From Azospirillum oleiclasticum (GTDB lineage Bacteria; Pseudomonadota; Alphaproteobacteria; Azospirillales; Azospirillaceae): a stretch of DNA of 64,000 nt. The stretch lies in NCBI RefSeq assembly GCF_013423485.1, contig NZ_JABFFR010000033.1, positions 1 to 64,000 of the forward strand. Direction: 5' to 3'. The notes under the pieces are model-generated. The model saw only the letters and a program-made list of their open reading frames with translations. It was not told where the DNA came from and searched no databases. Shown here piece by piece: positions 1 to 6,905 of the stretch (positions are counted from its first letter, which is position 1; every line of letters begins with the position of its first letter). The translations under genes were made by a program, and so were the position numbers.

Positions 1-31
1 CAAGCCGGTATGAACTTTCCGGACAGACTCT
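1..31. mobile_element. Possible insertion-sequence end disrupting the chemoreceptor
   Basis: On the minus strand, immediately after the codons for Leu-Leu of the PAS linker, the sequence becomes AGAGTCTGTCCGGAAAGTTC. This resembles the terminal inverted repeats of some IS5/IS1182-like elements and gives a protein sequence unlike the family. Only about 31 bp are visible, with no transposase and no second end, so this is a weak inference from an abrupt change. Confidence 0.22.
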
Positions 32-787
32 CAGCAACCGCATCTGATCCGTCACGTCCGACGCGTATTTGACCACCTTCGTGATCGTGCCGTTCTCGTC
101 GAAGATCGGGTTGTAGGAACCTTCGATCCAGACCGTCCGGCCGTTCTTGCCGACCCGCTTGAACTGTGCCGCCTGGTATTCACCACGGCGCAGGCGATCC
201 CAGAACTCCCTGTACTCGCGGCTTTCGCGGTACTCAGGCTCGACGAACATGCTGTGGTGCCGGCCCTGGACCTCGGCCAGCGAATACCCCATCGAGCGCA
301 GGAAATTGTCGTTGGCGGTCAGGATCGTCCCGTCCGGTTTGAATTCGATCACCGCCTGCGACCGGCCGATGGCCGTGAACTGGGCGGCATAGTCGTGGTT
401 GAGCAGACGTTCGCGGGCATCGGCCCACTCCACGACGAAGCCATTGCGGCGCTGCCCATCCTTGATCGGGGTGACGAGCAGGTCGAACACGCGGCTGCCC
501 ACCCGAATGGTGGCGCGGTGCGGCCGATCCAGCGCCGCCAGCATGGCGCGCTGGTGCGCCGGGTTCTTATGGAACACATCGATGCTGCTGCCGACGAGGG
601 TGGCGACGCTGAAGTGGGGCAGCTCCTTGCGAAGCTCGGCCTCCGCCTCCTTCATCAGGGCGGCGGTGGAAGGGTTTATGTAGGTGATCACCATATCCTT
701 GTCGGCGATCATCACATTGGTCCGCAACGCGTCAAGCGCCGCCAAGCGTGCCGCCTCCGCACCCTTCCTCTTTCTTTGCCCAAACAT
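1..787 (-). CDS. Methyl-accepting chemotaxis protein, N-terminal PAS part (partial)
   Basis: I translated this from the complement, starting at the ATG at 787; the frame stays open for 262 codons to the window edge. It reads as two tandem PAS domains. The first covers about residues 18-125 and contains NVMIADKDMVITYINPS. The second covers about residues 135-250 and contains FKPDGTILTANDNFL, FKRVGKNGRTVWIEGSYNP and ITKVVKYASDVTDQ, the usual end of the PAS domain in soluble or membrane chemoreceptors. Family members continue with a linker and a methyl-accepting signalling domain, but here the sequence after DVTDQMRLL (RVCPESSYRL) does not look like that linker. The gene may be interrupted at about position 31. 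Role: redox or small-ligand sensing for chemotaxis through CheA/CheW. The signalling half is not visible, so the MCP call rests on the PAS style. Confidence 0.7.
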   Translation of the reverse strand, partial: MFGQRKRKGAEAARLAALDALRTNVMIADKDMVITYINPSTAALMKEAEAELRKELPHFSVATLVGSSIDVFHKNPAHQRAMLAALDRPHRATIRVGSRVFDLLVTPIKDGQRRNGFVVEWADARERLLNHDYAAQFTAIGRSQAVIEFKPDGTILTANDNFLRSMGYSLAEVQGRHHSMFVEPEYRESREYREFWDRLRRGEYQAAQFKRVGKNGRTVWIEGSYNPIFDENGTITKVVKYASDVTDQMRLLRVCPESSYRL

Positions 788-1094
788 GTCAGCCGCTCGC
801 CGTTTTCCCGCACCTACGCACAGACATTGCAGGGGACAATCTTTACCGATCCCTAAAGAGAGCCATAAATCTGCTGCCATTCCATTGCTTTTTTTGGGTC
901 ATTATATTGTCGATTGCAGAGATGCGCCGACCGGTATTAGAAATTTCGGCCCTTCTCTCTTGTTTTTTTGTTGTCACATGCAAGCCACTTACGGACAGGA
1001 CGGGAATTGGAAGATGATTTTCTCTGAAACGTTGCGTCAGCGGGGTGGACTGCTCGGCCTTGCCGACACCACGTGACCACGGACGGGCTCAGCA
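788..1094. other. Non-coding gap between chemoreceptor and aldo/keto reductase
   Basis: About 300 bp, locally AT-richer than its neighbours (roughly 880-1020). It must carry the promoter of the minus-strand chemoreceptor. A TATAAT on the minus strand near 905 has no good -35 hexamer at the right distance. No convincing gene, hairpin or repeat was seen. Confidence 0.4.
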
Positions 1095-2045
1095 TCACGC
1101 GCTCGCGCTGTCGAGCCAGCGGACCGCGTCGTCATCGAGCCGCAGACGGGCCGCCGTCGTCAGGTCACGAAGCTGCTCGACGCTGGTGGCGCTGGCGATG
1201 GGTGCGGTCAGGCCGGGACGGCCGATCAGCCAGGCGAGTGCCGCCTGTGCCGGCGTGGCCTCGTACCGCCCGGCCACCTCGTCGAGTGCCGCCAGGATGT
1301 TGCGGCCGCGGTCGTTCAGGTACTTGCCCACGACACCGCCGCCACGGGTGCTCTTGCCAGCATCGTCCGCCGACCGGTACTTGCCGGTGAGAAAGCCGCT
1401 GGCGAGCGAGTAGTAGCTGATCACGCCGATGCCGGCGTCCCGGCACAGAGGTTCCAACCGCGCCTCATAGCCATGCCGGTCGTACAGATTGTATTCGGGC
1501 TGCAGGCTTTCATAGCGCGGCAGGCCCGTGCGGGCGCTCGTGTCCAGTGCCTCGCGCAGCCGCTCCGGTGTCAGGTTGGAGGCGCCGATGGCACGCACCT
1601 TGCCCTGATCCATCAGATCCTTGTAGGCACCCAACGTGTCCTCGAACGGCGTTTCGGGATCGTCCCAGTGAGACTGGTACAGATCAATCACATCGGTCTG
1701 GAGCCGACGCAGGGAGTCCTCCACCGCCCGTCGGATGTAAACGGGGGAGAGACCCTTGCGGCCCGGCCCCATCTCCGATCCGACCTTCGTCGCGATGACC
1801 ACCTTGTCGCGGCTGCCCCGGCTCTTCAGCCAGGTGCCGATGATCGTTTCCGACTCGCCGCCCTGGTTCCCCGGTGCCCAGCGGGAATAGGCATCGGCGG
1901 TGTCGATGAAGTTGAACCCCTCATCCAGGAAAGCGTCCAGGAGCCGGTGGGAGGTCGCCTCGTCGGCGGTCCAACCGAACACATTGCCGCCGAAGCAGAG
2001 GGGGGCCACACTCAGGCCGGATCGTCCCAGTTGACGCTGTTCCAT
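1095..2045 (-). CDS. Aldo/keto reductase
   Basis: 316-residue NADPH-dependent oxidoreductase of the aldo/keto reductase superfamily (TIM barrel, cytoplasmic). Visible signatures are the N-terminal LGRSGLSVAPLCFGGNVFGW, the catalytic Asp-Tyr region NFIDTADAYSRW, the Lys region KVVIATKVG, VIDLYQSHWDDPETP with the catalytic His, and the cofactor-binding end PIASATSVEQLRDL. I chose the ATG at 2045 rather than the upstream extension, because the protein then begins exactly where the family does and a GGAG lies about 8 bases before it. It is divergent from the LLM oxidoreductase at 2180 with a 134-bp shared promoter region, so the two may be co-regulated. The substrate cannot be told from sequence. 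Confidence 0.9.
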   Translation of the reverse strand: MEQRQLGRSGLSVAPLCFGGNVFGWTADEATSHRLLDAFLDEGFNFIDTADAYSRWAPGNQGGESETIIGTWLKSRGSRDKVVIATKVGSEMGPGRKGLSPVYIRRAVEDSLRRLQTDVIDLYQSHWDDPETPFEDTLGAYKDLMDQGKVRAIGASNLTPERLREALDTSARTGLPRYESLQPEYNLYDRHGYEARLEPLCRDAGIGVISYYSLASGFLTGKYRSADDAGKSTRGGGVVGKYLNDRGRNILAALDEVAGRYEATPAQAALAWLIGRPGLTAPIASATSVEQLRDLTTAARLRLDDDAVRWLDSASA

Positions 2046-2179
2046 CACGCTGATCTCCGTTCGGGTCCCGAAATGTTGACAGGTGCCATGCGCGGCCATG
2101 GCCGTGCACCGCGGCATCGTCAGACACATATGCATCGTTCGACACTGGCCCCAAGACCGCCATAGGGGATACAAAGCCG

Positions 2180-3205
2180 ATGACGAGCCTCGCCGACACA
2201 CCCGTTTCGGTCCTCGACCTATCGCCGCTGGTTGAGGGCGGCACACCCGCCGACTCCTACCGCAACACACGGGATTTGGCGCAGCATGCGGAGCGCTGGG
2301 GCTTCAACCGCTATTGGCTGGCCGAGCACCACAATCTGCCGGGTGTGGCGAGTTCCGCCACCGCGGTGCTGATCGGCCATGTTGCGGCCGCCACCAGCCG
2401 CATCCGCGTGGGCTCTGGCGGGGTGATGCTGCCGAACCACGCGCCGCTGATCGTGGCGGAACAGTTCGGCACGCTGGAATCCCTGTTTCCCGGACGCATC
2501 GACCTGGGTCTTGGACGCGCGCCGGGTACCGATCAGGTCACCGCCTATGCGCTGCGCCGTGACCTCGGCACCACGGGGGACGAGTTTCCGGAGCTGCTGA
2601 CGGAGCTGCGCGGGTTCCTGCAACCGGCAACAGCCGGGCAGGGTGTCGTCGCCATTCCCGGAGCGGGGCTGGACATACCCATCTGGCTGCTGGGCTCCGG
2701 CGGCTTCAGCGCCCAGCTTGCCGGCCGGCTCGGCCTTCCCTTCTCCTTTGCACGCCAGTTCTCGCCGGGCAACACGCTGCCGGCGCTCGACCTGTATCGC
2801 CGCGCCTTCCGGGCCGTGGGGTCGCTCACGGCCCCCTACGCCATGGTCGGCATCAACGTGGTGGCCGCGGATACCGATGCGGAGGCGTGGCGGCTCTTCA
2901 CCACCCACCAGCAGAGCTTCCTGAATCTCGCGCGCGGTCGCCCCAGCCGCCTGCCGCCGCCGGTGGACAGCATGGACGCGGTGTGGTCCGAACGCGAGAA
3001 GCGGGAGGTGGCGAGCCGGCTGGCGGGCTCAATCGTCGGCAGCCCCCGGACCGTCCGCGCCGGTCTGGAAGCGCTGCTGACTGAAACTGACGCGAATGAA
3101 CTGATGATCAACGCCATGATCTTCGACCATCGGGCGCGGCTGCGGTCCTACGAGATTGTCGGAGAGATCATGGCCGCAGCACGGACAGGGGATGTGGCAT
3201 CTTGA
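2180..3205 (+). CDS. LLM class flavin-dependent oxidoreductase (MsnO8-like)
   Basis: 341-residue bacterial-luciferase-like monooxygenase using reduced FMN or F420. Visible motifs are the N-terminal VSVLDLSPLVEGG, the flavin-site loop YWLAEHHNLPGVASSATAVL, RIRVGSGGVMLPNHAPLIVAEQFGTL and FPGRIDLGLGRAPGTDQ, all typical of the MsnO8 subgroup. An AGGGGA element lies upstream of the ATG. It is divergent from the aldo/keto reductase. Its last codons overlap a degenerate copy of the repA iteron (3194-3208), and a perfect palindrome begins 4 bp after its stop. The substrate is unknown. Confidence 0.88.
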   Translation: MTSLADTPVSVLDLSPLVEGGTPADSYRNTRDLAQHAERWGFNRYWLAEHHNLPGVASSATAVLIGHVAAATSRIRVGSGGVMLPNHAPLIVAEQFGTLESLFPGRIDLGLGRAPGTDQVTAYALRRDLGTTGDEFPELLTELRGFLQPATAGQGVVAIPGAGLDIPIWLLGSGGFSAQLAGRLGLPFSFARQFSPGNTLPALDLYRRAFRAVGSLTAPYAMVGINVVAADTDAEAWRLFTTHQQSFLNLARGRPSRLPPPVDSMDAVWSEREKREVASRLAGSIVGSPRTVRAGLEALLTETDANELMINAMIFDHRARLRSYEIVGEIMAAARTGDVAS

Positions 3206-3208
3206 GAG
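3194..3208 (+). repeat. Degenerate repA-type iteron at the end of the LLM oxidoreductase gene
   Basis: GTGGCATCTTGAGAG differs at two positions from the repeat GTGGCATCTTGCGAT found around repA. It overlaps the stop codon of the LLM gene and abuts the palindrome at 3209, next to the parB end of the partition locus. It may be a relic iteron or a chance match. Confidence 0.4.
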
Positions 3209-3244
3209 GCGGTCCCACGCTGTCGCGCGACAGCGTGGGACCGC
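3209..3244. terminator. Perfect 36-bp palindrome between LLM oxidoreductase and parB
   Basis: The two 18-nt halves (3209-3226 and 3227-3244) are exact reverse complements, centred on CGCG. It sits between two convergent genes and could act as a bidirectional factor-independent stop or as a protein-binding site. There is no T-run, which weakens the terminator reading, and its position next to parB makes a centromere-like site possible. Confidence 0.5.
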
Positions 3245-3247
3245 GCG

Positions 3248-3324
3248 CTTGCGACGTCGAAAGCGTTCTAGGATTGAGCAATTCAGGCGTTAGTTCTATT
3301 TTTGATTGCTCCCGACGTCGCAAG
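3248..3324. repeat. Nested inverted repeats downstream of parB (candidate parS or terminator)
   Basis: An outer 12-nt inverted repeat, CTTGCGACGTCG at 3248-3259 and its complement at 3313-3324, encloses an inner 7-nt pair, GAGCAAT at 3276-3282 and ATTGCTC at 3305-3311. The whole is a two-tier cruciform of 77 bp starting 3 bp after the palindrome at 3209-3244 and ending just before the parB stop codon. Plasmid centromeres often lie beside parAB, so parS is an attractive inference; a complex terminator is the alternative. Confidence 0.5.
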
Positions 3325-3332
3325 TCCGGCGA

Positions 3333-4181
3333 TCACCCCAACAACTCGTCGATTTCACGGCGGAGCGCGCGCAAGCGCTCCCGATGCTCCTCCGCCATGT
3401 TGTCCTTGAGCTGCCGCATGGCCGCCACGTCCTTGCCGATGCGGGCGAGACTGATGCCCAGCAGGCGCATCGGTTCGACCGTGGGCCGCAGCCGCGGCTT
3501 GGAGGCGCGCACCTCCTTCACCGTCATGCCCTGCCGGGCCTTCGCCCACAGGGTGCGCTGCTCGGCCTGCCCTTCGACCGAGGCGATCTCGTACAGCACC
3601 GATTTGCTGACGGCACCGGGCTCACGCTGATACTGCTCGATGACGTCCGCCGGCAGGCTTAGCACACTGAGGCGACGCGAGGTATCGGTGTCCGACAGGC
3701 CGACGACGGCGCCCGCCTCCGCCTGCGTGTAGCCGTGCGCCTGGATGAGGCGTTCCAACCCGCGTGCCAGGTCGACGGCGTCGAGATCCACGCGCTGTAC
3801 ATTCTCGATCAGCGCGATCTCGTCGGCGCGGCCCTTTGTGATGATGGCGGCGATGGTGCGGCGACCGAGCATCTGATGCGCGCGCAGCCGACGCTCACCG
3901 GCCACCAACCGGTAGCGGCCCTTCTCTTCGGTGCTTTGCACGAGGATGGGCTGCTGCAGCCCGTGCGTCTCGATCGACGCCGCCAGCGAGCGCAACGACT
4001 CCTCGTCGAAGACGGTGCGGGGCTGGTCCGGATTGACGGCGATGGCATCCAGATCGACCTCGACCAACCGCGGCAGCACGCCGGACAGGCCGAACATGCG
4101 GTCGGTCTCGCTGGCGCCACCGGTCTCCTTGGCCTGGAGCACGTTGGCGACGGTGCTGCGGGTCAGCTTCCTAGGCGGCAT
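3333..4181 (-). CDS. parB: Plasmid partition protein ParB
   Basis: 282-residue centromere-binding protein. The ParB/Spo0J nuclease-like N-domain has VDLDAIAVNPDQPRTVFDEESL, the VAGERRLRAHQMLG box (ParB GERR motif, now recognised as part of the CTP-binding fold) and EIALIENVQRVDLDAVDLARGL. A helix-turn-helix follows at about residues 150-175 (GYTQAEAGAVVGLSDTDTSR), and the C-terminus is charged and helical, as in the dimerisation domain. The start overlaps the end of parA by 11 bp, so translation is coupled. Together with ParA it segregates the replicon whose repA lies about 2.7 kb away. No chromosomal-type parS (GTTTCACGTGAAAC) was seen nearby; the nested inverted repeats just downstream are the best candidate site. 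Confidence 0.93.
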   Translation of the reverse strand: MPPRKLTRSTVANVLQAKETGGASETDRMFGLSGVLPRLVEVDLDAIAVNPDQPRTVFDEESLRSLAASIETHGLQQPILVQSTEEKGRYRLVAGERRLRAHQMLGRRTIAAIITKGRADEIALIENVQRVDLDAVDLARGLERLIQAHGYTQAEAGAVVGLSDTDTSRRLSVLSLPADVIEQYQREPGAVSKSVLYEIASVEGQAEQRTLWAKARQGMTVKEVRASKPRLRPTVEPMRLLGISLARIGKDVAAMRQLKDNMAEEHRERLRALRREIDELLG

Positions 4182-5193
4182 GGACGGTCTCCGTCAGTCG
4201 GCCGGTGGCCTTCAGAAGGGCGGCGGCGATGGCGGCGTAGCTCTCGGCACCCGGCGCTCCGATGTCGGCGTCCAGCGTGATCACGTTGGCCCCCGCGGCC
4301 TGGGCGTAGATCGTGGCGCGCGGCACCGGCGGGAAGACGGTGTTCTCCGCACCCCACAGGCGGGTGATGTCGTCCATGGACGACCGGTCCTGCGACAGCC
4401 GCCCGTTGAACATGGTGGGCAGGATGCCCAGCACCTCAAGCCGCGGGTTCAGGCGCCGGCGGATCTTGGCGACGGTCTCCAGGAAGGCGGACACACCGAG
4501 AATCGCGTGCGGCTCCGTCTGGCAGGGCACCAGCACAAAATCCGCAGCGGTCAGCGCGTTGATCGTAACGGCGCCCAGATTGGGCGCGCAGTCGATGACG
4601 ATGAAGTCGTAGCCCGTGCGCACCGGGTCCAGCATCTCCGCAAGCGCCGTCTGCGCGTTGGTCAGATTGCCGGGCAGTTCGGTGTCCGCGCTCGCCAGCG
4701 CGATGCTGGAGGGGACGAGGTCCAGCCCGCCGACGCTGGTGTTCCGGATCACGTCGGTGAGCGCCGCCTTGCCCATGAGCGCGTGGTAGAGGACGCGACC
4801 GCTGTTGGTCAGCTCCACCACCTCCGCCTGCCCGACCCCGACATGGGTGGTGGCGTTGCCCTGTGGATCGGCGTCCACCAGCAGCACGCGGCTGCCGGTG
4901 CGGGCGAGCACATAGGCGATGTTGATGCTGGTCGCCGTCTTGGCGGTGCCGCCCTTCTGGAGCCCGACCGCCACCGTCACGCCGCGGCGCGGCGGCTCCG
5001 TCGGTGTCTGCTCGATGGACAGCAGCAGCAGCCGGCCGAGGATCTCGCGCGGAATGACCTCCTTGCCGGTCTCCCACTTGCTCAGCCGCTGCTTGTCGTA
5101 TTTCCGCCCGGTCATCTCATTGACCAGAGCCGCCATCTGGCTCTGGGTCAGGCCGCGCCGCTCGCGCAGCATCCGCAAATCCTCGCCGGTCAC
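4171..5193 (-). CDS. parA: Plasmid partition ATPase ParA with N-terminal helix-turn-helix
   Basis: 340 residues from the chosen start. Residues 4-50 form an XRE/Cro-type helix-turn-helix (GEDLRMLRERRGLTQSQMAA... QRLSKWETGKEV), followed by a Walker-type ATPase: deviant P-loop KGGTAKT (residues 80-86), LVDADPQGNATTH, FIVIDCAPNLGAVT and LVPCQTEPHAILG. This HTH-plus-ATPase architecture is that of type Ia ParA proteins, which also repress their own operon. I chose the GTG at 5193 because GGAGGGG stands 5-6 bases before it. The longer reading from a TTG at 5232 (353 residues) would translate through an inverted repeat at 5214-5229 and lacks a good ribosome site. Confidence 0.92.
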   Translation of the reverse strand: MTGEDLRMLRERRGLTQSQMAALVNEMTGRKYDKQRLSKWETGKEVIPREILGRLLLLSIEQTPTEPPRRGVTVAVGLQKGGTAKTATSINIAYVLARTGSRVLLVDADPQGNATTHVGVGQAEVVELTNSGRVLYHALMGKAALTDVIRNTSVGGLDLVPSSIALASADTELPGNLTNAQTALAEMLDPVRTGYDFIVIDCAPNLGAVTINALTAADFVLVPCQTEPHAILGVSAFLETVAKIRRRLNPRLEVLGILPTMFNGRLSQDRSSMDDITRLWGAENTVFPPVPRATIYAQAAGANVITLDADIGAPGAESYAAIAAALLKATGRLTETVHAA

Positions 5194-5213
5194 CGCCCCC
5201 TCCACGGTCGTAA

Positions 5214-5229
5214 GTAGCGGATACGCTAC
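5214..5229 (-). promoter_or_regulatory. Candidate ParA autoregulatory operator
   Basis: GTAGCG-GATA-CGCTAC is a perfect 6-bp inverted repeat centred about 28 bp upstream of the GTG start of parA. Type Ia ParA proteins bind such sites to repress parAB. The operator role is inferred from position and from the HTH in ParA. Confidence 0.45.
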
Positions 5230-5307
5230 CAAGTCGATACGACCGTCGCAACGGCTATCTACCGCGGTGCCGTGACGCGGGGAGGGGGCAAGACGGCTCT
5301 GCGTCCG

Positions 5308-5862
5308 TTACCGCGCCTCATCGCAAGACTCCACACCCTCATGGTTGGCCGTCCGTTCCTGCTCCGCCACCACCGCTTCGTAGGCGCGCTGCAATCCGGC
5401 CAGGACGGACGGGCCGGAGGGCGAGTCACCCAGATGGATGCTGCGCAATTCCGCCATCAGCCGTCCCCACAGAGGCGGGCCACCCTCCTCCAGTATCTGC
5501 GCGCGGATGGACAGCTCCGGCGTTGCCGGTGTGTGGCGGCGGCCCCAGGCGGCTATCTGCACCAGCAGAGGCACCAGCTCGATGGCCGGCGCGGTCAGGC
5601 TGTAGATCGCCTTCTGCTGGTGGGTGGGATCGTCGCTGCGTGTCAGCAGCCCGGCGGCGAGGAGCCGTTTCAGCCGGTCCGCCAGGATGTTGGAGGCGAT
5701 CCGCTCCTCCGACCGGGTCAGCAGCTCGCGGTAATGCCGCCGGTTGCCGAACATGACATCCCGGATGACGATCAGGCTCCAACGGTCGCCGAGCGTCTCC
5801 AGCGTCAGGTTGATCGGACACCCGGAGCGGTGCGCGTTGTCCATGCCAGCACCATCCATCAT
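5308..5862 (-). CDS. HxlR/MarR-like winged-helix transcriptional regulator
   Basis: 184 residues. The HxlR signature is complete: Cys near the N-terminus in GCPINLTLETLGDRWSLIVIRDVMFG, then RHYRELLTRSEERIASNILADRLKRLLAAGLL and the wing DPTHQQKAIYSLT. HxlR proteins are small dimeric redox- or ligand-responsive regulators that often control an adjacent divergent gene, here the glutathione transferase at 5948. Two ACCGGT palindromes 17 bp apart (5865-5889) lie just upstream and are probable operators. The start is uncertain: ATG at 5862, or the in-frame ATG at 5844. The 3' end (GVESCDEAR) is encoded through a perfect copy of the repA iteron at 5320-5334, so the coding tail and a replication element share DNA. 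Confidence 0.87.
   Translation of the reverse strand: MMDGAGMDNAHRSGCPINLTLETLGDRWSLIVIRDVMFGNRRHYRELLTRSEERIASNILADRLKRLLAAGLLTRSDDPTHQQKAIYSLTAPAIELVPLLVQIAAWGRRHTPATPELSIRAQILEEGGPPLWGRLMAELRSIHLGDSPSGPSVLAGLQRAYEAVVAEQERTANHEGVESCDEAR
5320..5334 (-). repeat. repA-type iteron inside the HxlR gene
   Basis: Minus-strand GTGGAGTCTTGCGAT is identical to the copies at 6620-6634 and 6662-6676 beside repA. It lies in the last codons of the HxlR gene, 1.3 kb from the main cluster. Confidence 0.7.
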
Positions 5863-5864
5863 CG

Positions 5865-5889
5865 AACCGGTTGCAAATTAGGACCGGTT
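5865..5889. promoter_or_regulatory. Candidate HxlR operator
   Basis: AACCGGTT (5865-5872) and ACCGGTT (5883-5889) are two copies of a palindromic core 17 bp apart in the divergent HxlR/GST intergenic region. Spaced symmetrical half-sites are what HxlR dimers bind; no experimental consensus for this protein can be inferred. Confidence 0.4.
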
Positions 5890-5947
5890 CCTGCACGCTT
5901 CAACCGCTTGCATTGCGCAATCGGTATAGGGAAGGGGAGGAACGAGC

Positions 5948-6601
5948 TTGGAACCCACGCTGTTTGGCCATCCATTCGCGGCCTATTGCCAAAAGGTCCT
6001 GATCGCCTTCTACGAGGCCGAGGCACCCTTCCGCTTCCGCGTCCTGACCGATCCGGACACGGCGGCGGAGTTCCGGTCGCTGTGGCCGGTGCAACGCATG
6101 CCGATCCTGATCGAGGACGGCCGCACGTTGATGGAGTCCACGGTGATCATCGAGCATCTGGCGCTGACGCGCCCGGCCGCCCGACCGCTGCTTCCGGCGG
6201 ATCCGCATGACGCGTTGGCGGTGCGAACGATGGACCGGATCTTCGACAACTACATCATGACCCCGATGCAGGCGATCGTCTTCGACCGACTGCGCGAGGA
6301 GGGCAACCGCGATCCCTATGGCGTGGCGCAGGCACGACGCCTGCTCGACACCACCTACGCCTGGCTGGACGACACCCTCGCCGGGAAGAGTTGGGCGGCA
6401 GGGGAGGGGTTCAGCCTTGCCGACTGCGCCGCGGCACCGTCGCTGTTCTACGCCGACTGGGTGCATCCGATCGATCCCGGCCTGGAACGCCTGCGCGGCT
6501 ATCGCCAACGCCTGCTGGAACGCTCGTCCTTCGCCCACGTGGTGGACGAGGCGCGGCCATACCGCACGCTGTTCCCAGGCGGTGCGCCCGATCGCGACTG
6601 A
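5948..6601 (+). CDS. Glutathione S-transferase family protein
   Basis: 217 residues, the usual GST length. The thioredoxin-like N-domain starts TLFGHPFAAYCQKVLIAFYEA and holds the glutathione-binding VQRMPILIEDGRTLMESTVIIEHL (cis-Pro in MPIL, Glu-Ser in MEST). The all-helical C-domain contains FSLADCAAAPSLFYADW, the N-capping box of the GST fold. The start is a TTG at 5948, preceded by GGGAGG at about 8 bases, with no better ATG. It probably conjugates or isomerises electrophiles and may be controlled by the divergent HxlR regulator. The window's origin region begins right after its stop. Confidence 0.88.
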   Translation: MEPTLFGHPFAAYCQKVLIAFYEAEAPFRFRVLTDPDTAAEFRSLWPVQRMPILIEDGRTLMESTVIIEHLALTRPAARPLLPADPHDALAVRTMDRIFDNYIMTPMQAIVFDRLREEGNRDPYGVAQARRLLDTTYAWLDDTLAGKSWAAGEGFSLADCAAAPSLFYADWVHPIDPGLERLRGYRQRLLERSSFAHVVDEARPYRTLFPGGAPDRD

Positions 6602-6905
6602 CCGCCACGGGGCAAGCCCATCGCAAGACTCCACGCCGTCCCGAGTCTCTCGCCGATTCGCGTGGAGTCTTGCGATAGCGCCCCTCCGCCGGCCCATGTC
6701 CACAAGGGCGGACGTGGCATCTGGCGATGGAAGCTTGGTATCCTGCGATGGCGGAAGCGAGTCGGGAGCGCTTTCCCCGTGGCATCTGGCGAGCAAGCAA
6801 CTAGAAAGAATCCAACTAACCATCCACTAGCACGCTCGCAAGATTCCAAGTGGACGCCCCCGTCATCTTCCGACACCATCGCCGCGACGATGGGAGATCG
6901 CAGCG
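6602..6905 (+). other. oriV: Probable replication origin (iteron cluster upstream of repA)
   Basis: Six copies of a 15-bp repeat lie in this gene-free 304 bp. They are GTGGAGTCTTGCGAT at 6662-6676 and inverted at 6620-6634, GTGGCATCTGGCGAT at 6714-6728, TTGGTATCCTGCGAT at 6735-6749, GTGGCATCTGGCGAG at 6779-6793, and inverted TTGGAATCTTGCGAG at 6835-6849. The 6714 and 6735 copies are 21 bp apart, about two helical turns. A less GC-rich stretch at 6793-6835 could be the melting region. GGGAG at about 6893 is the repA ribosome site. Iterons upstream of an initiator gene are the classic RepA-type origin; the function is inferred. Confidence 0.75.
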
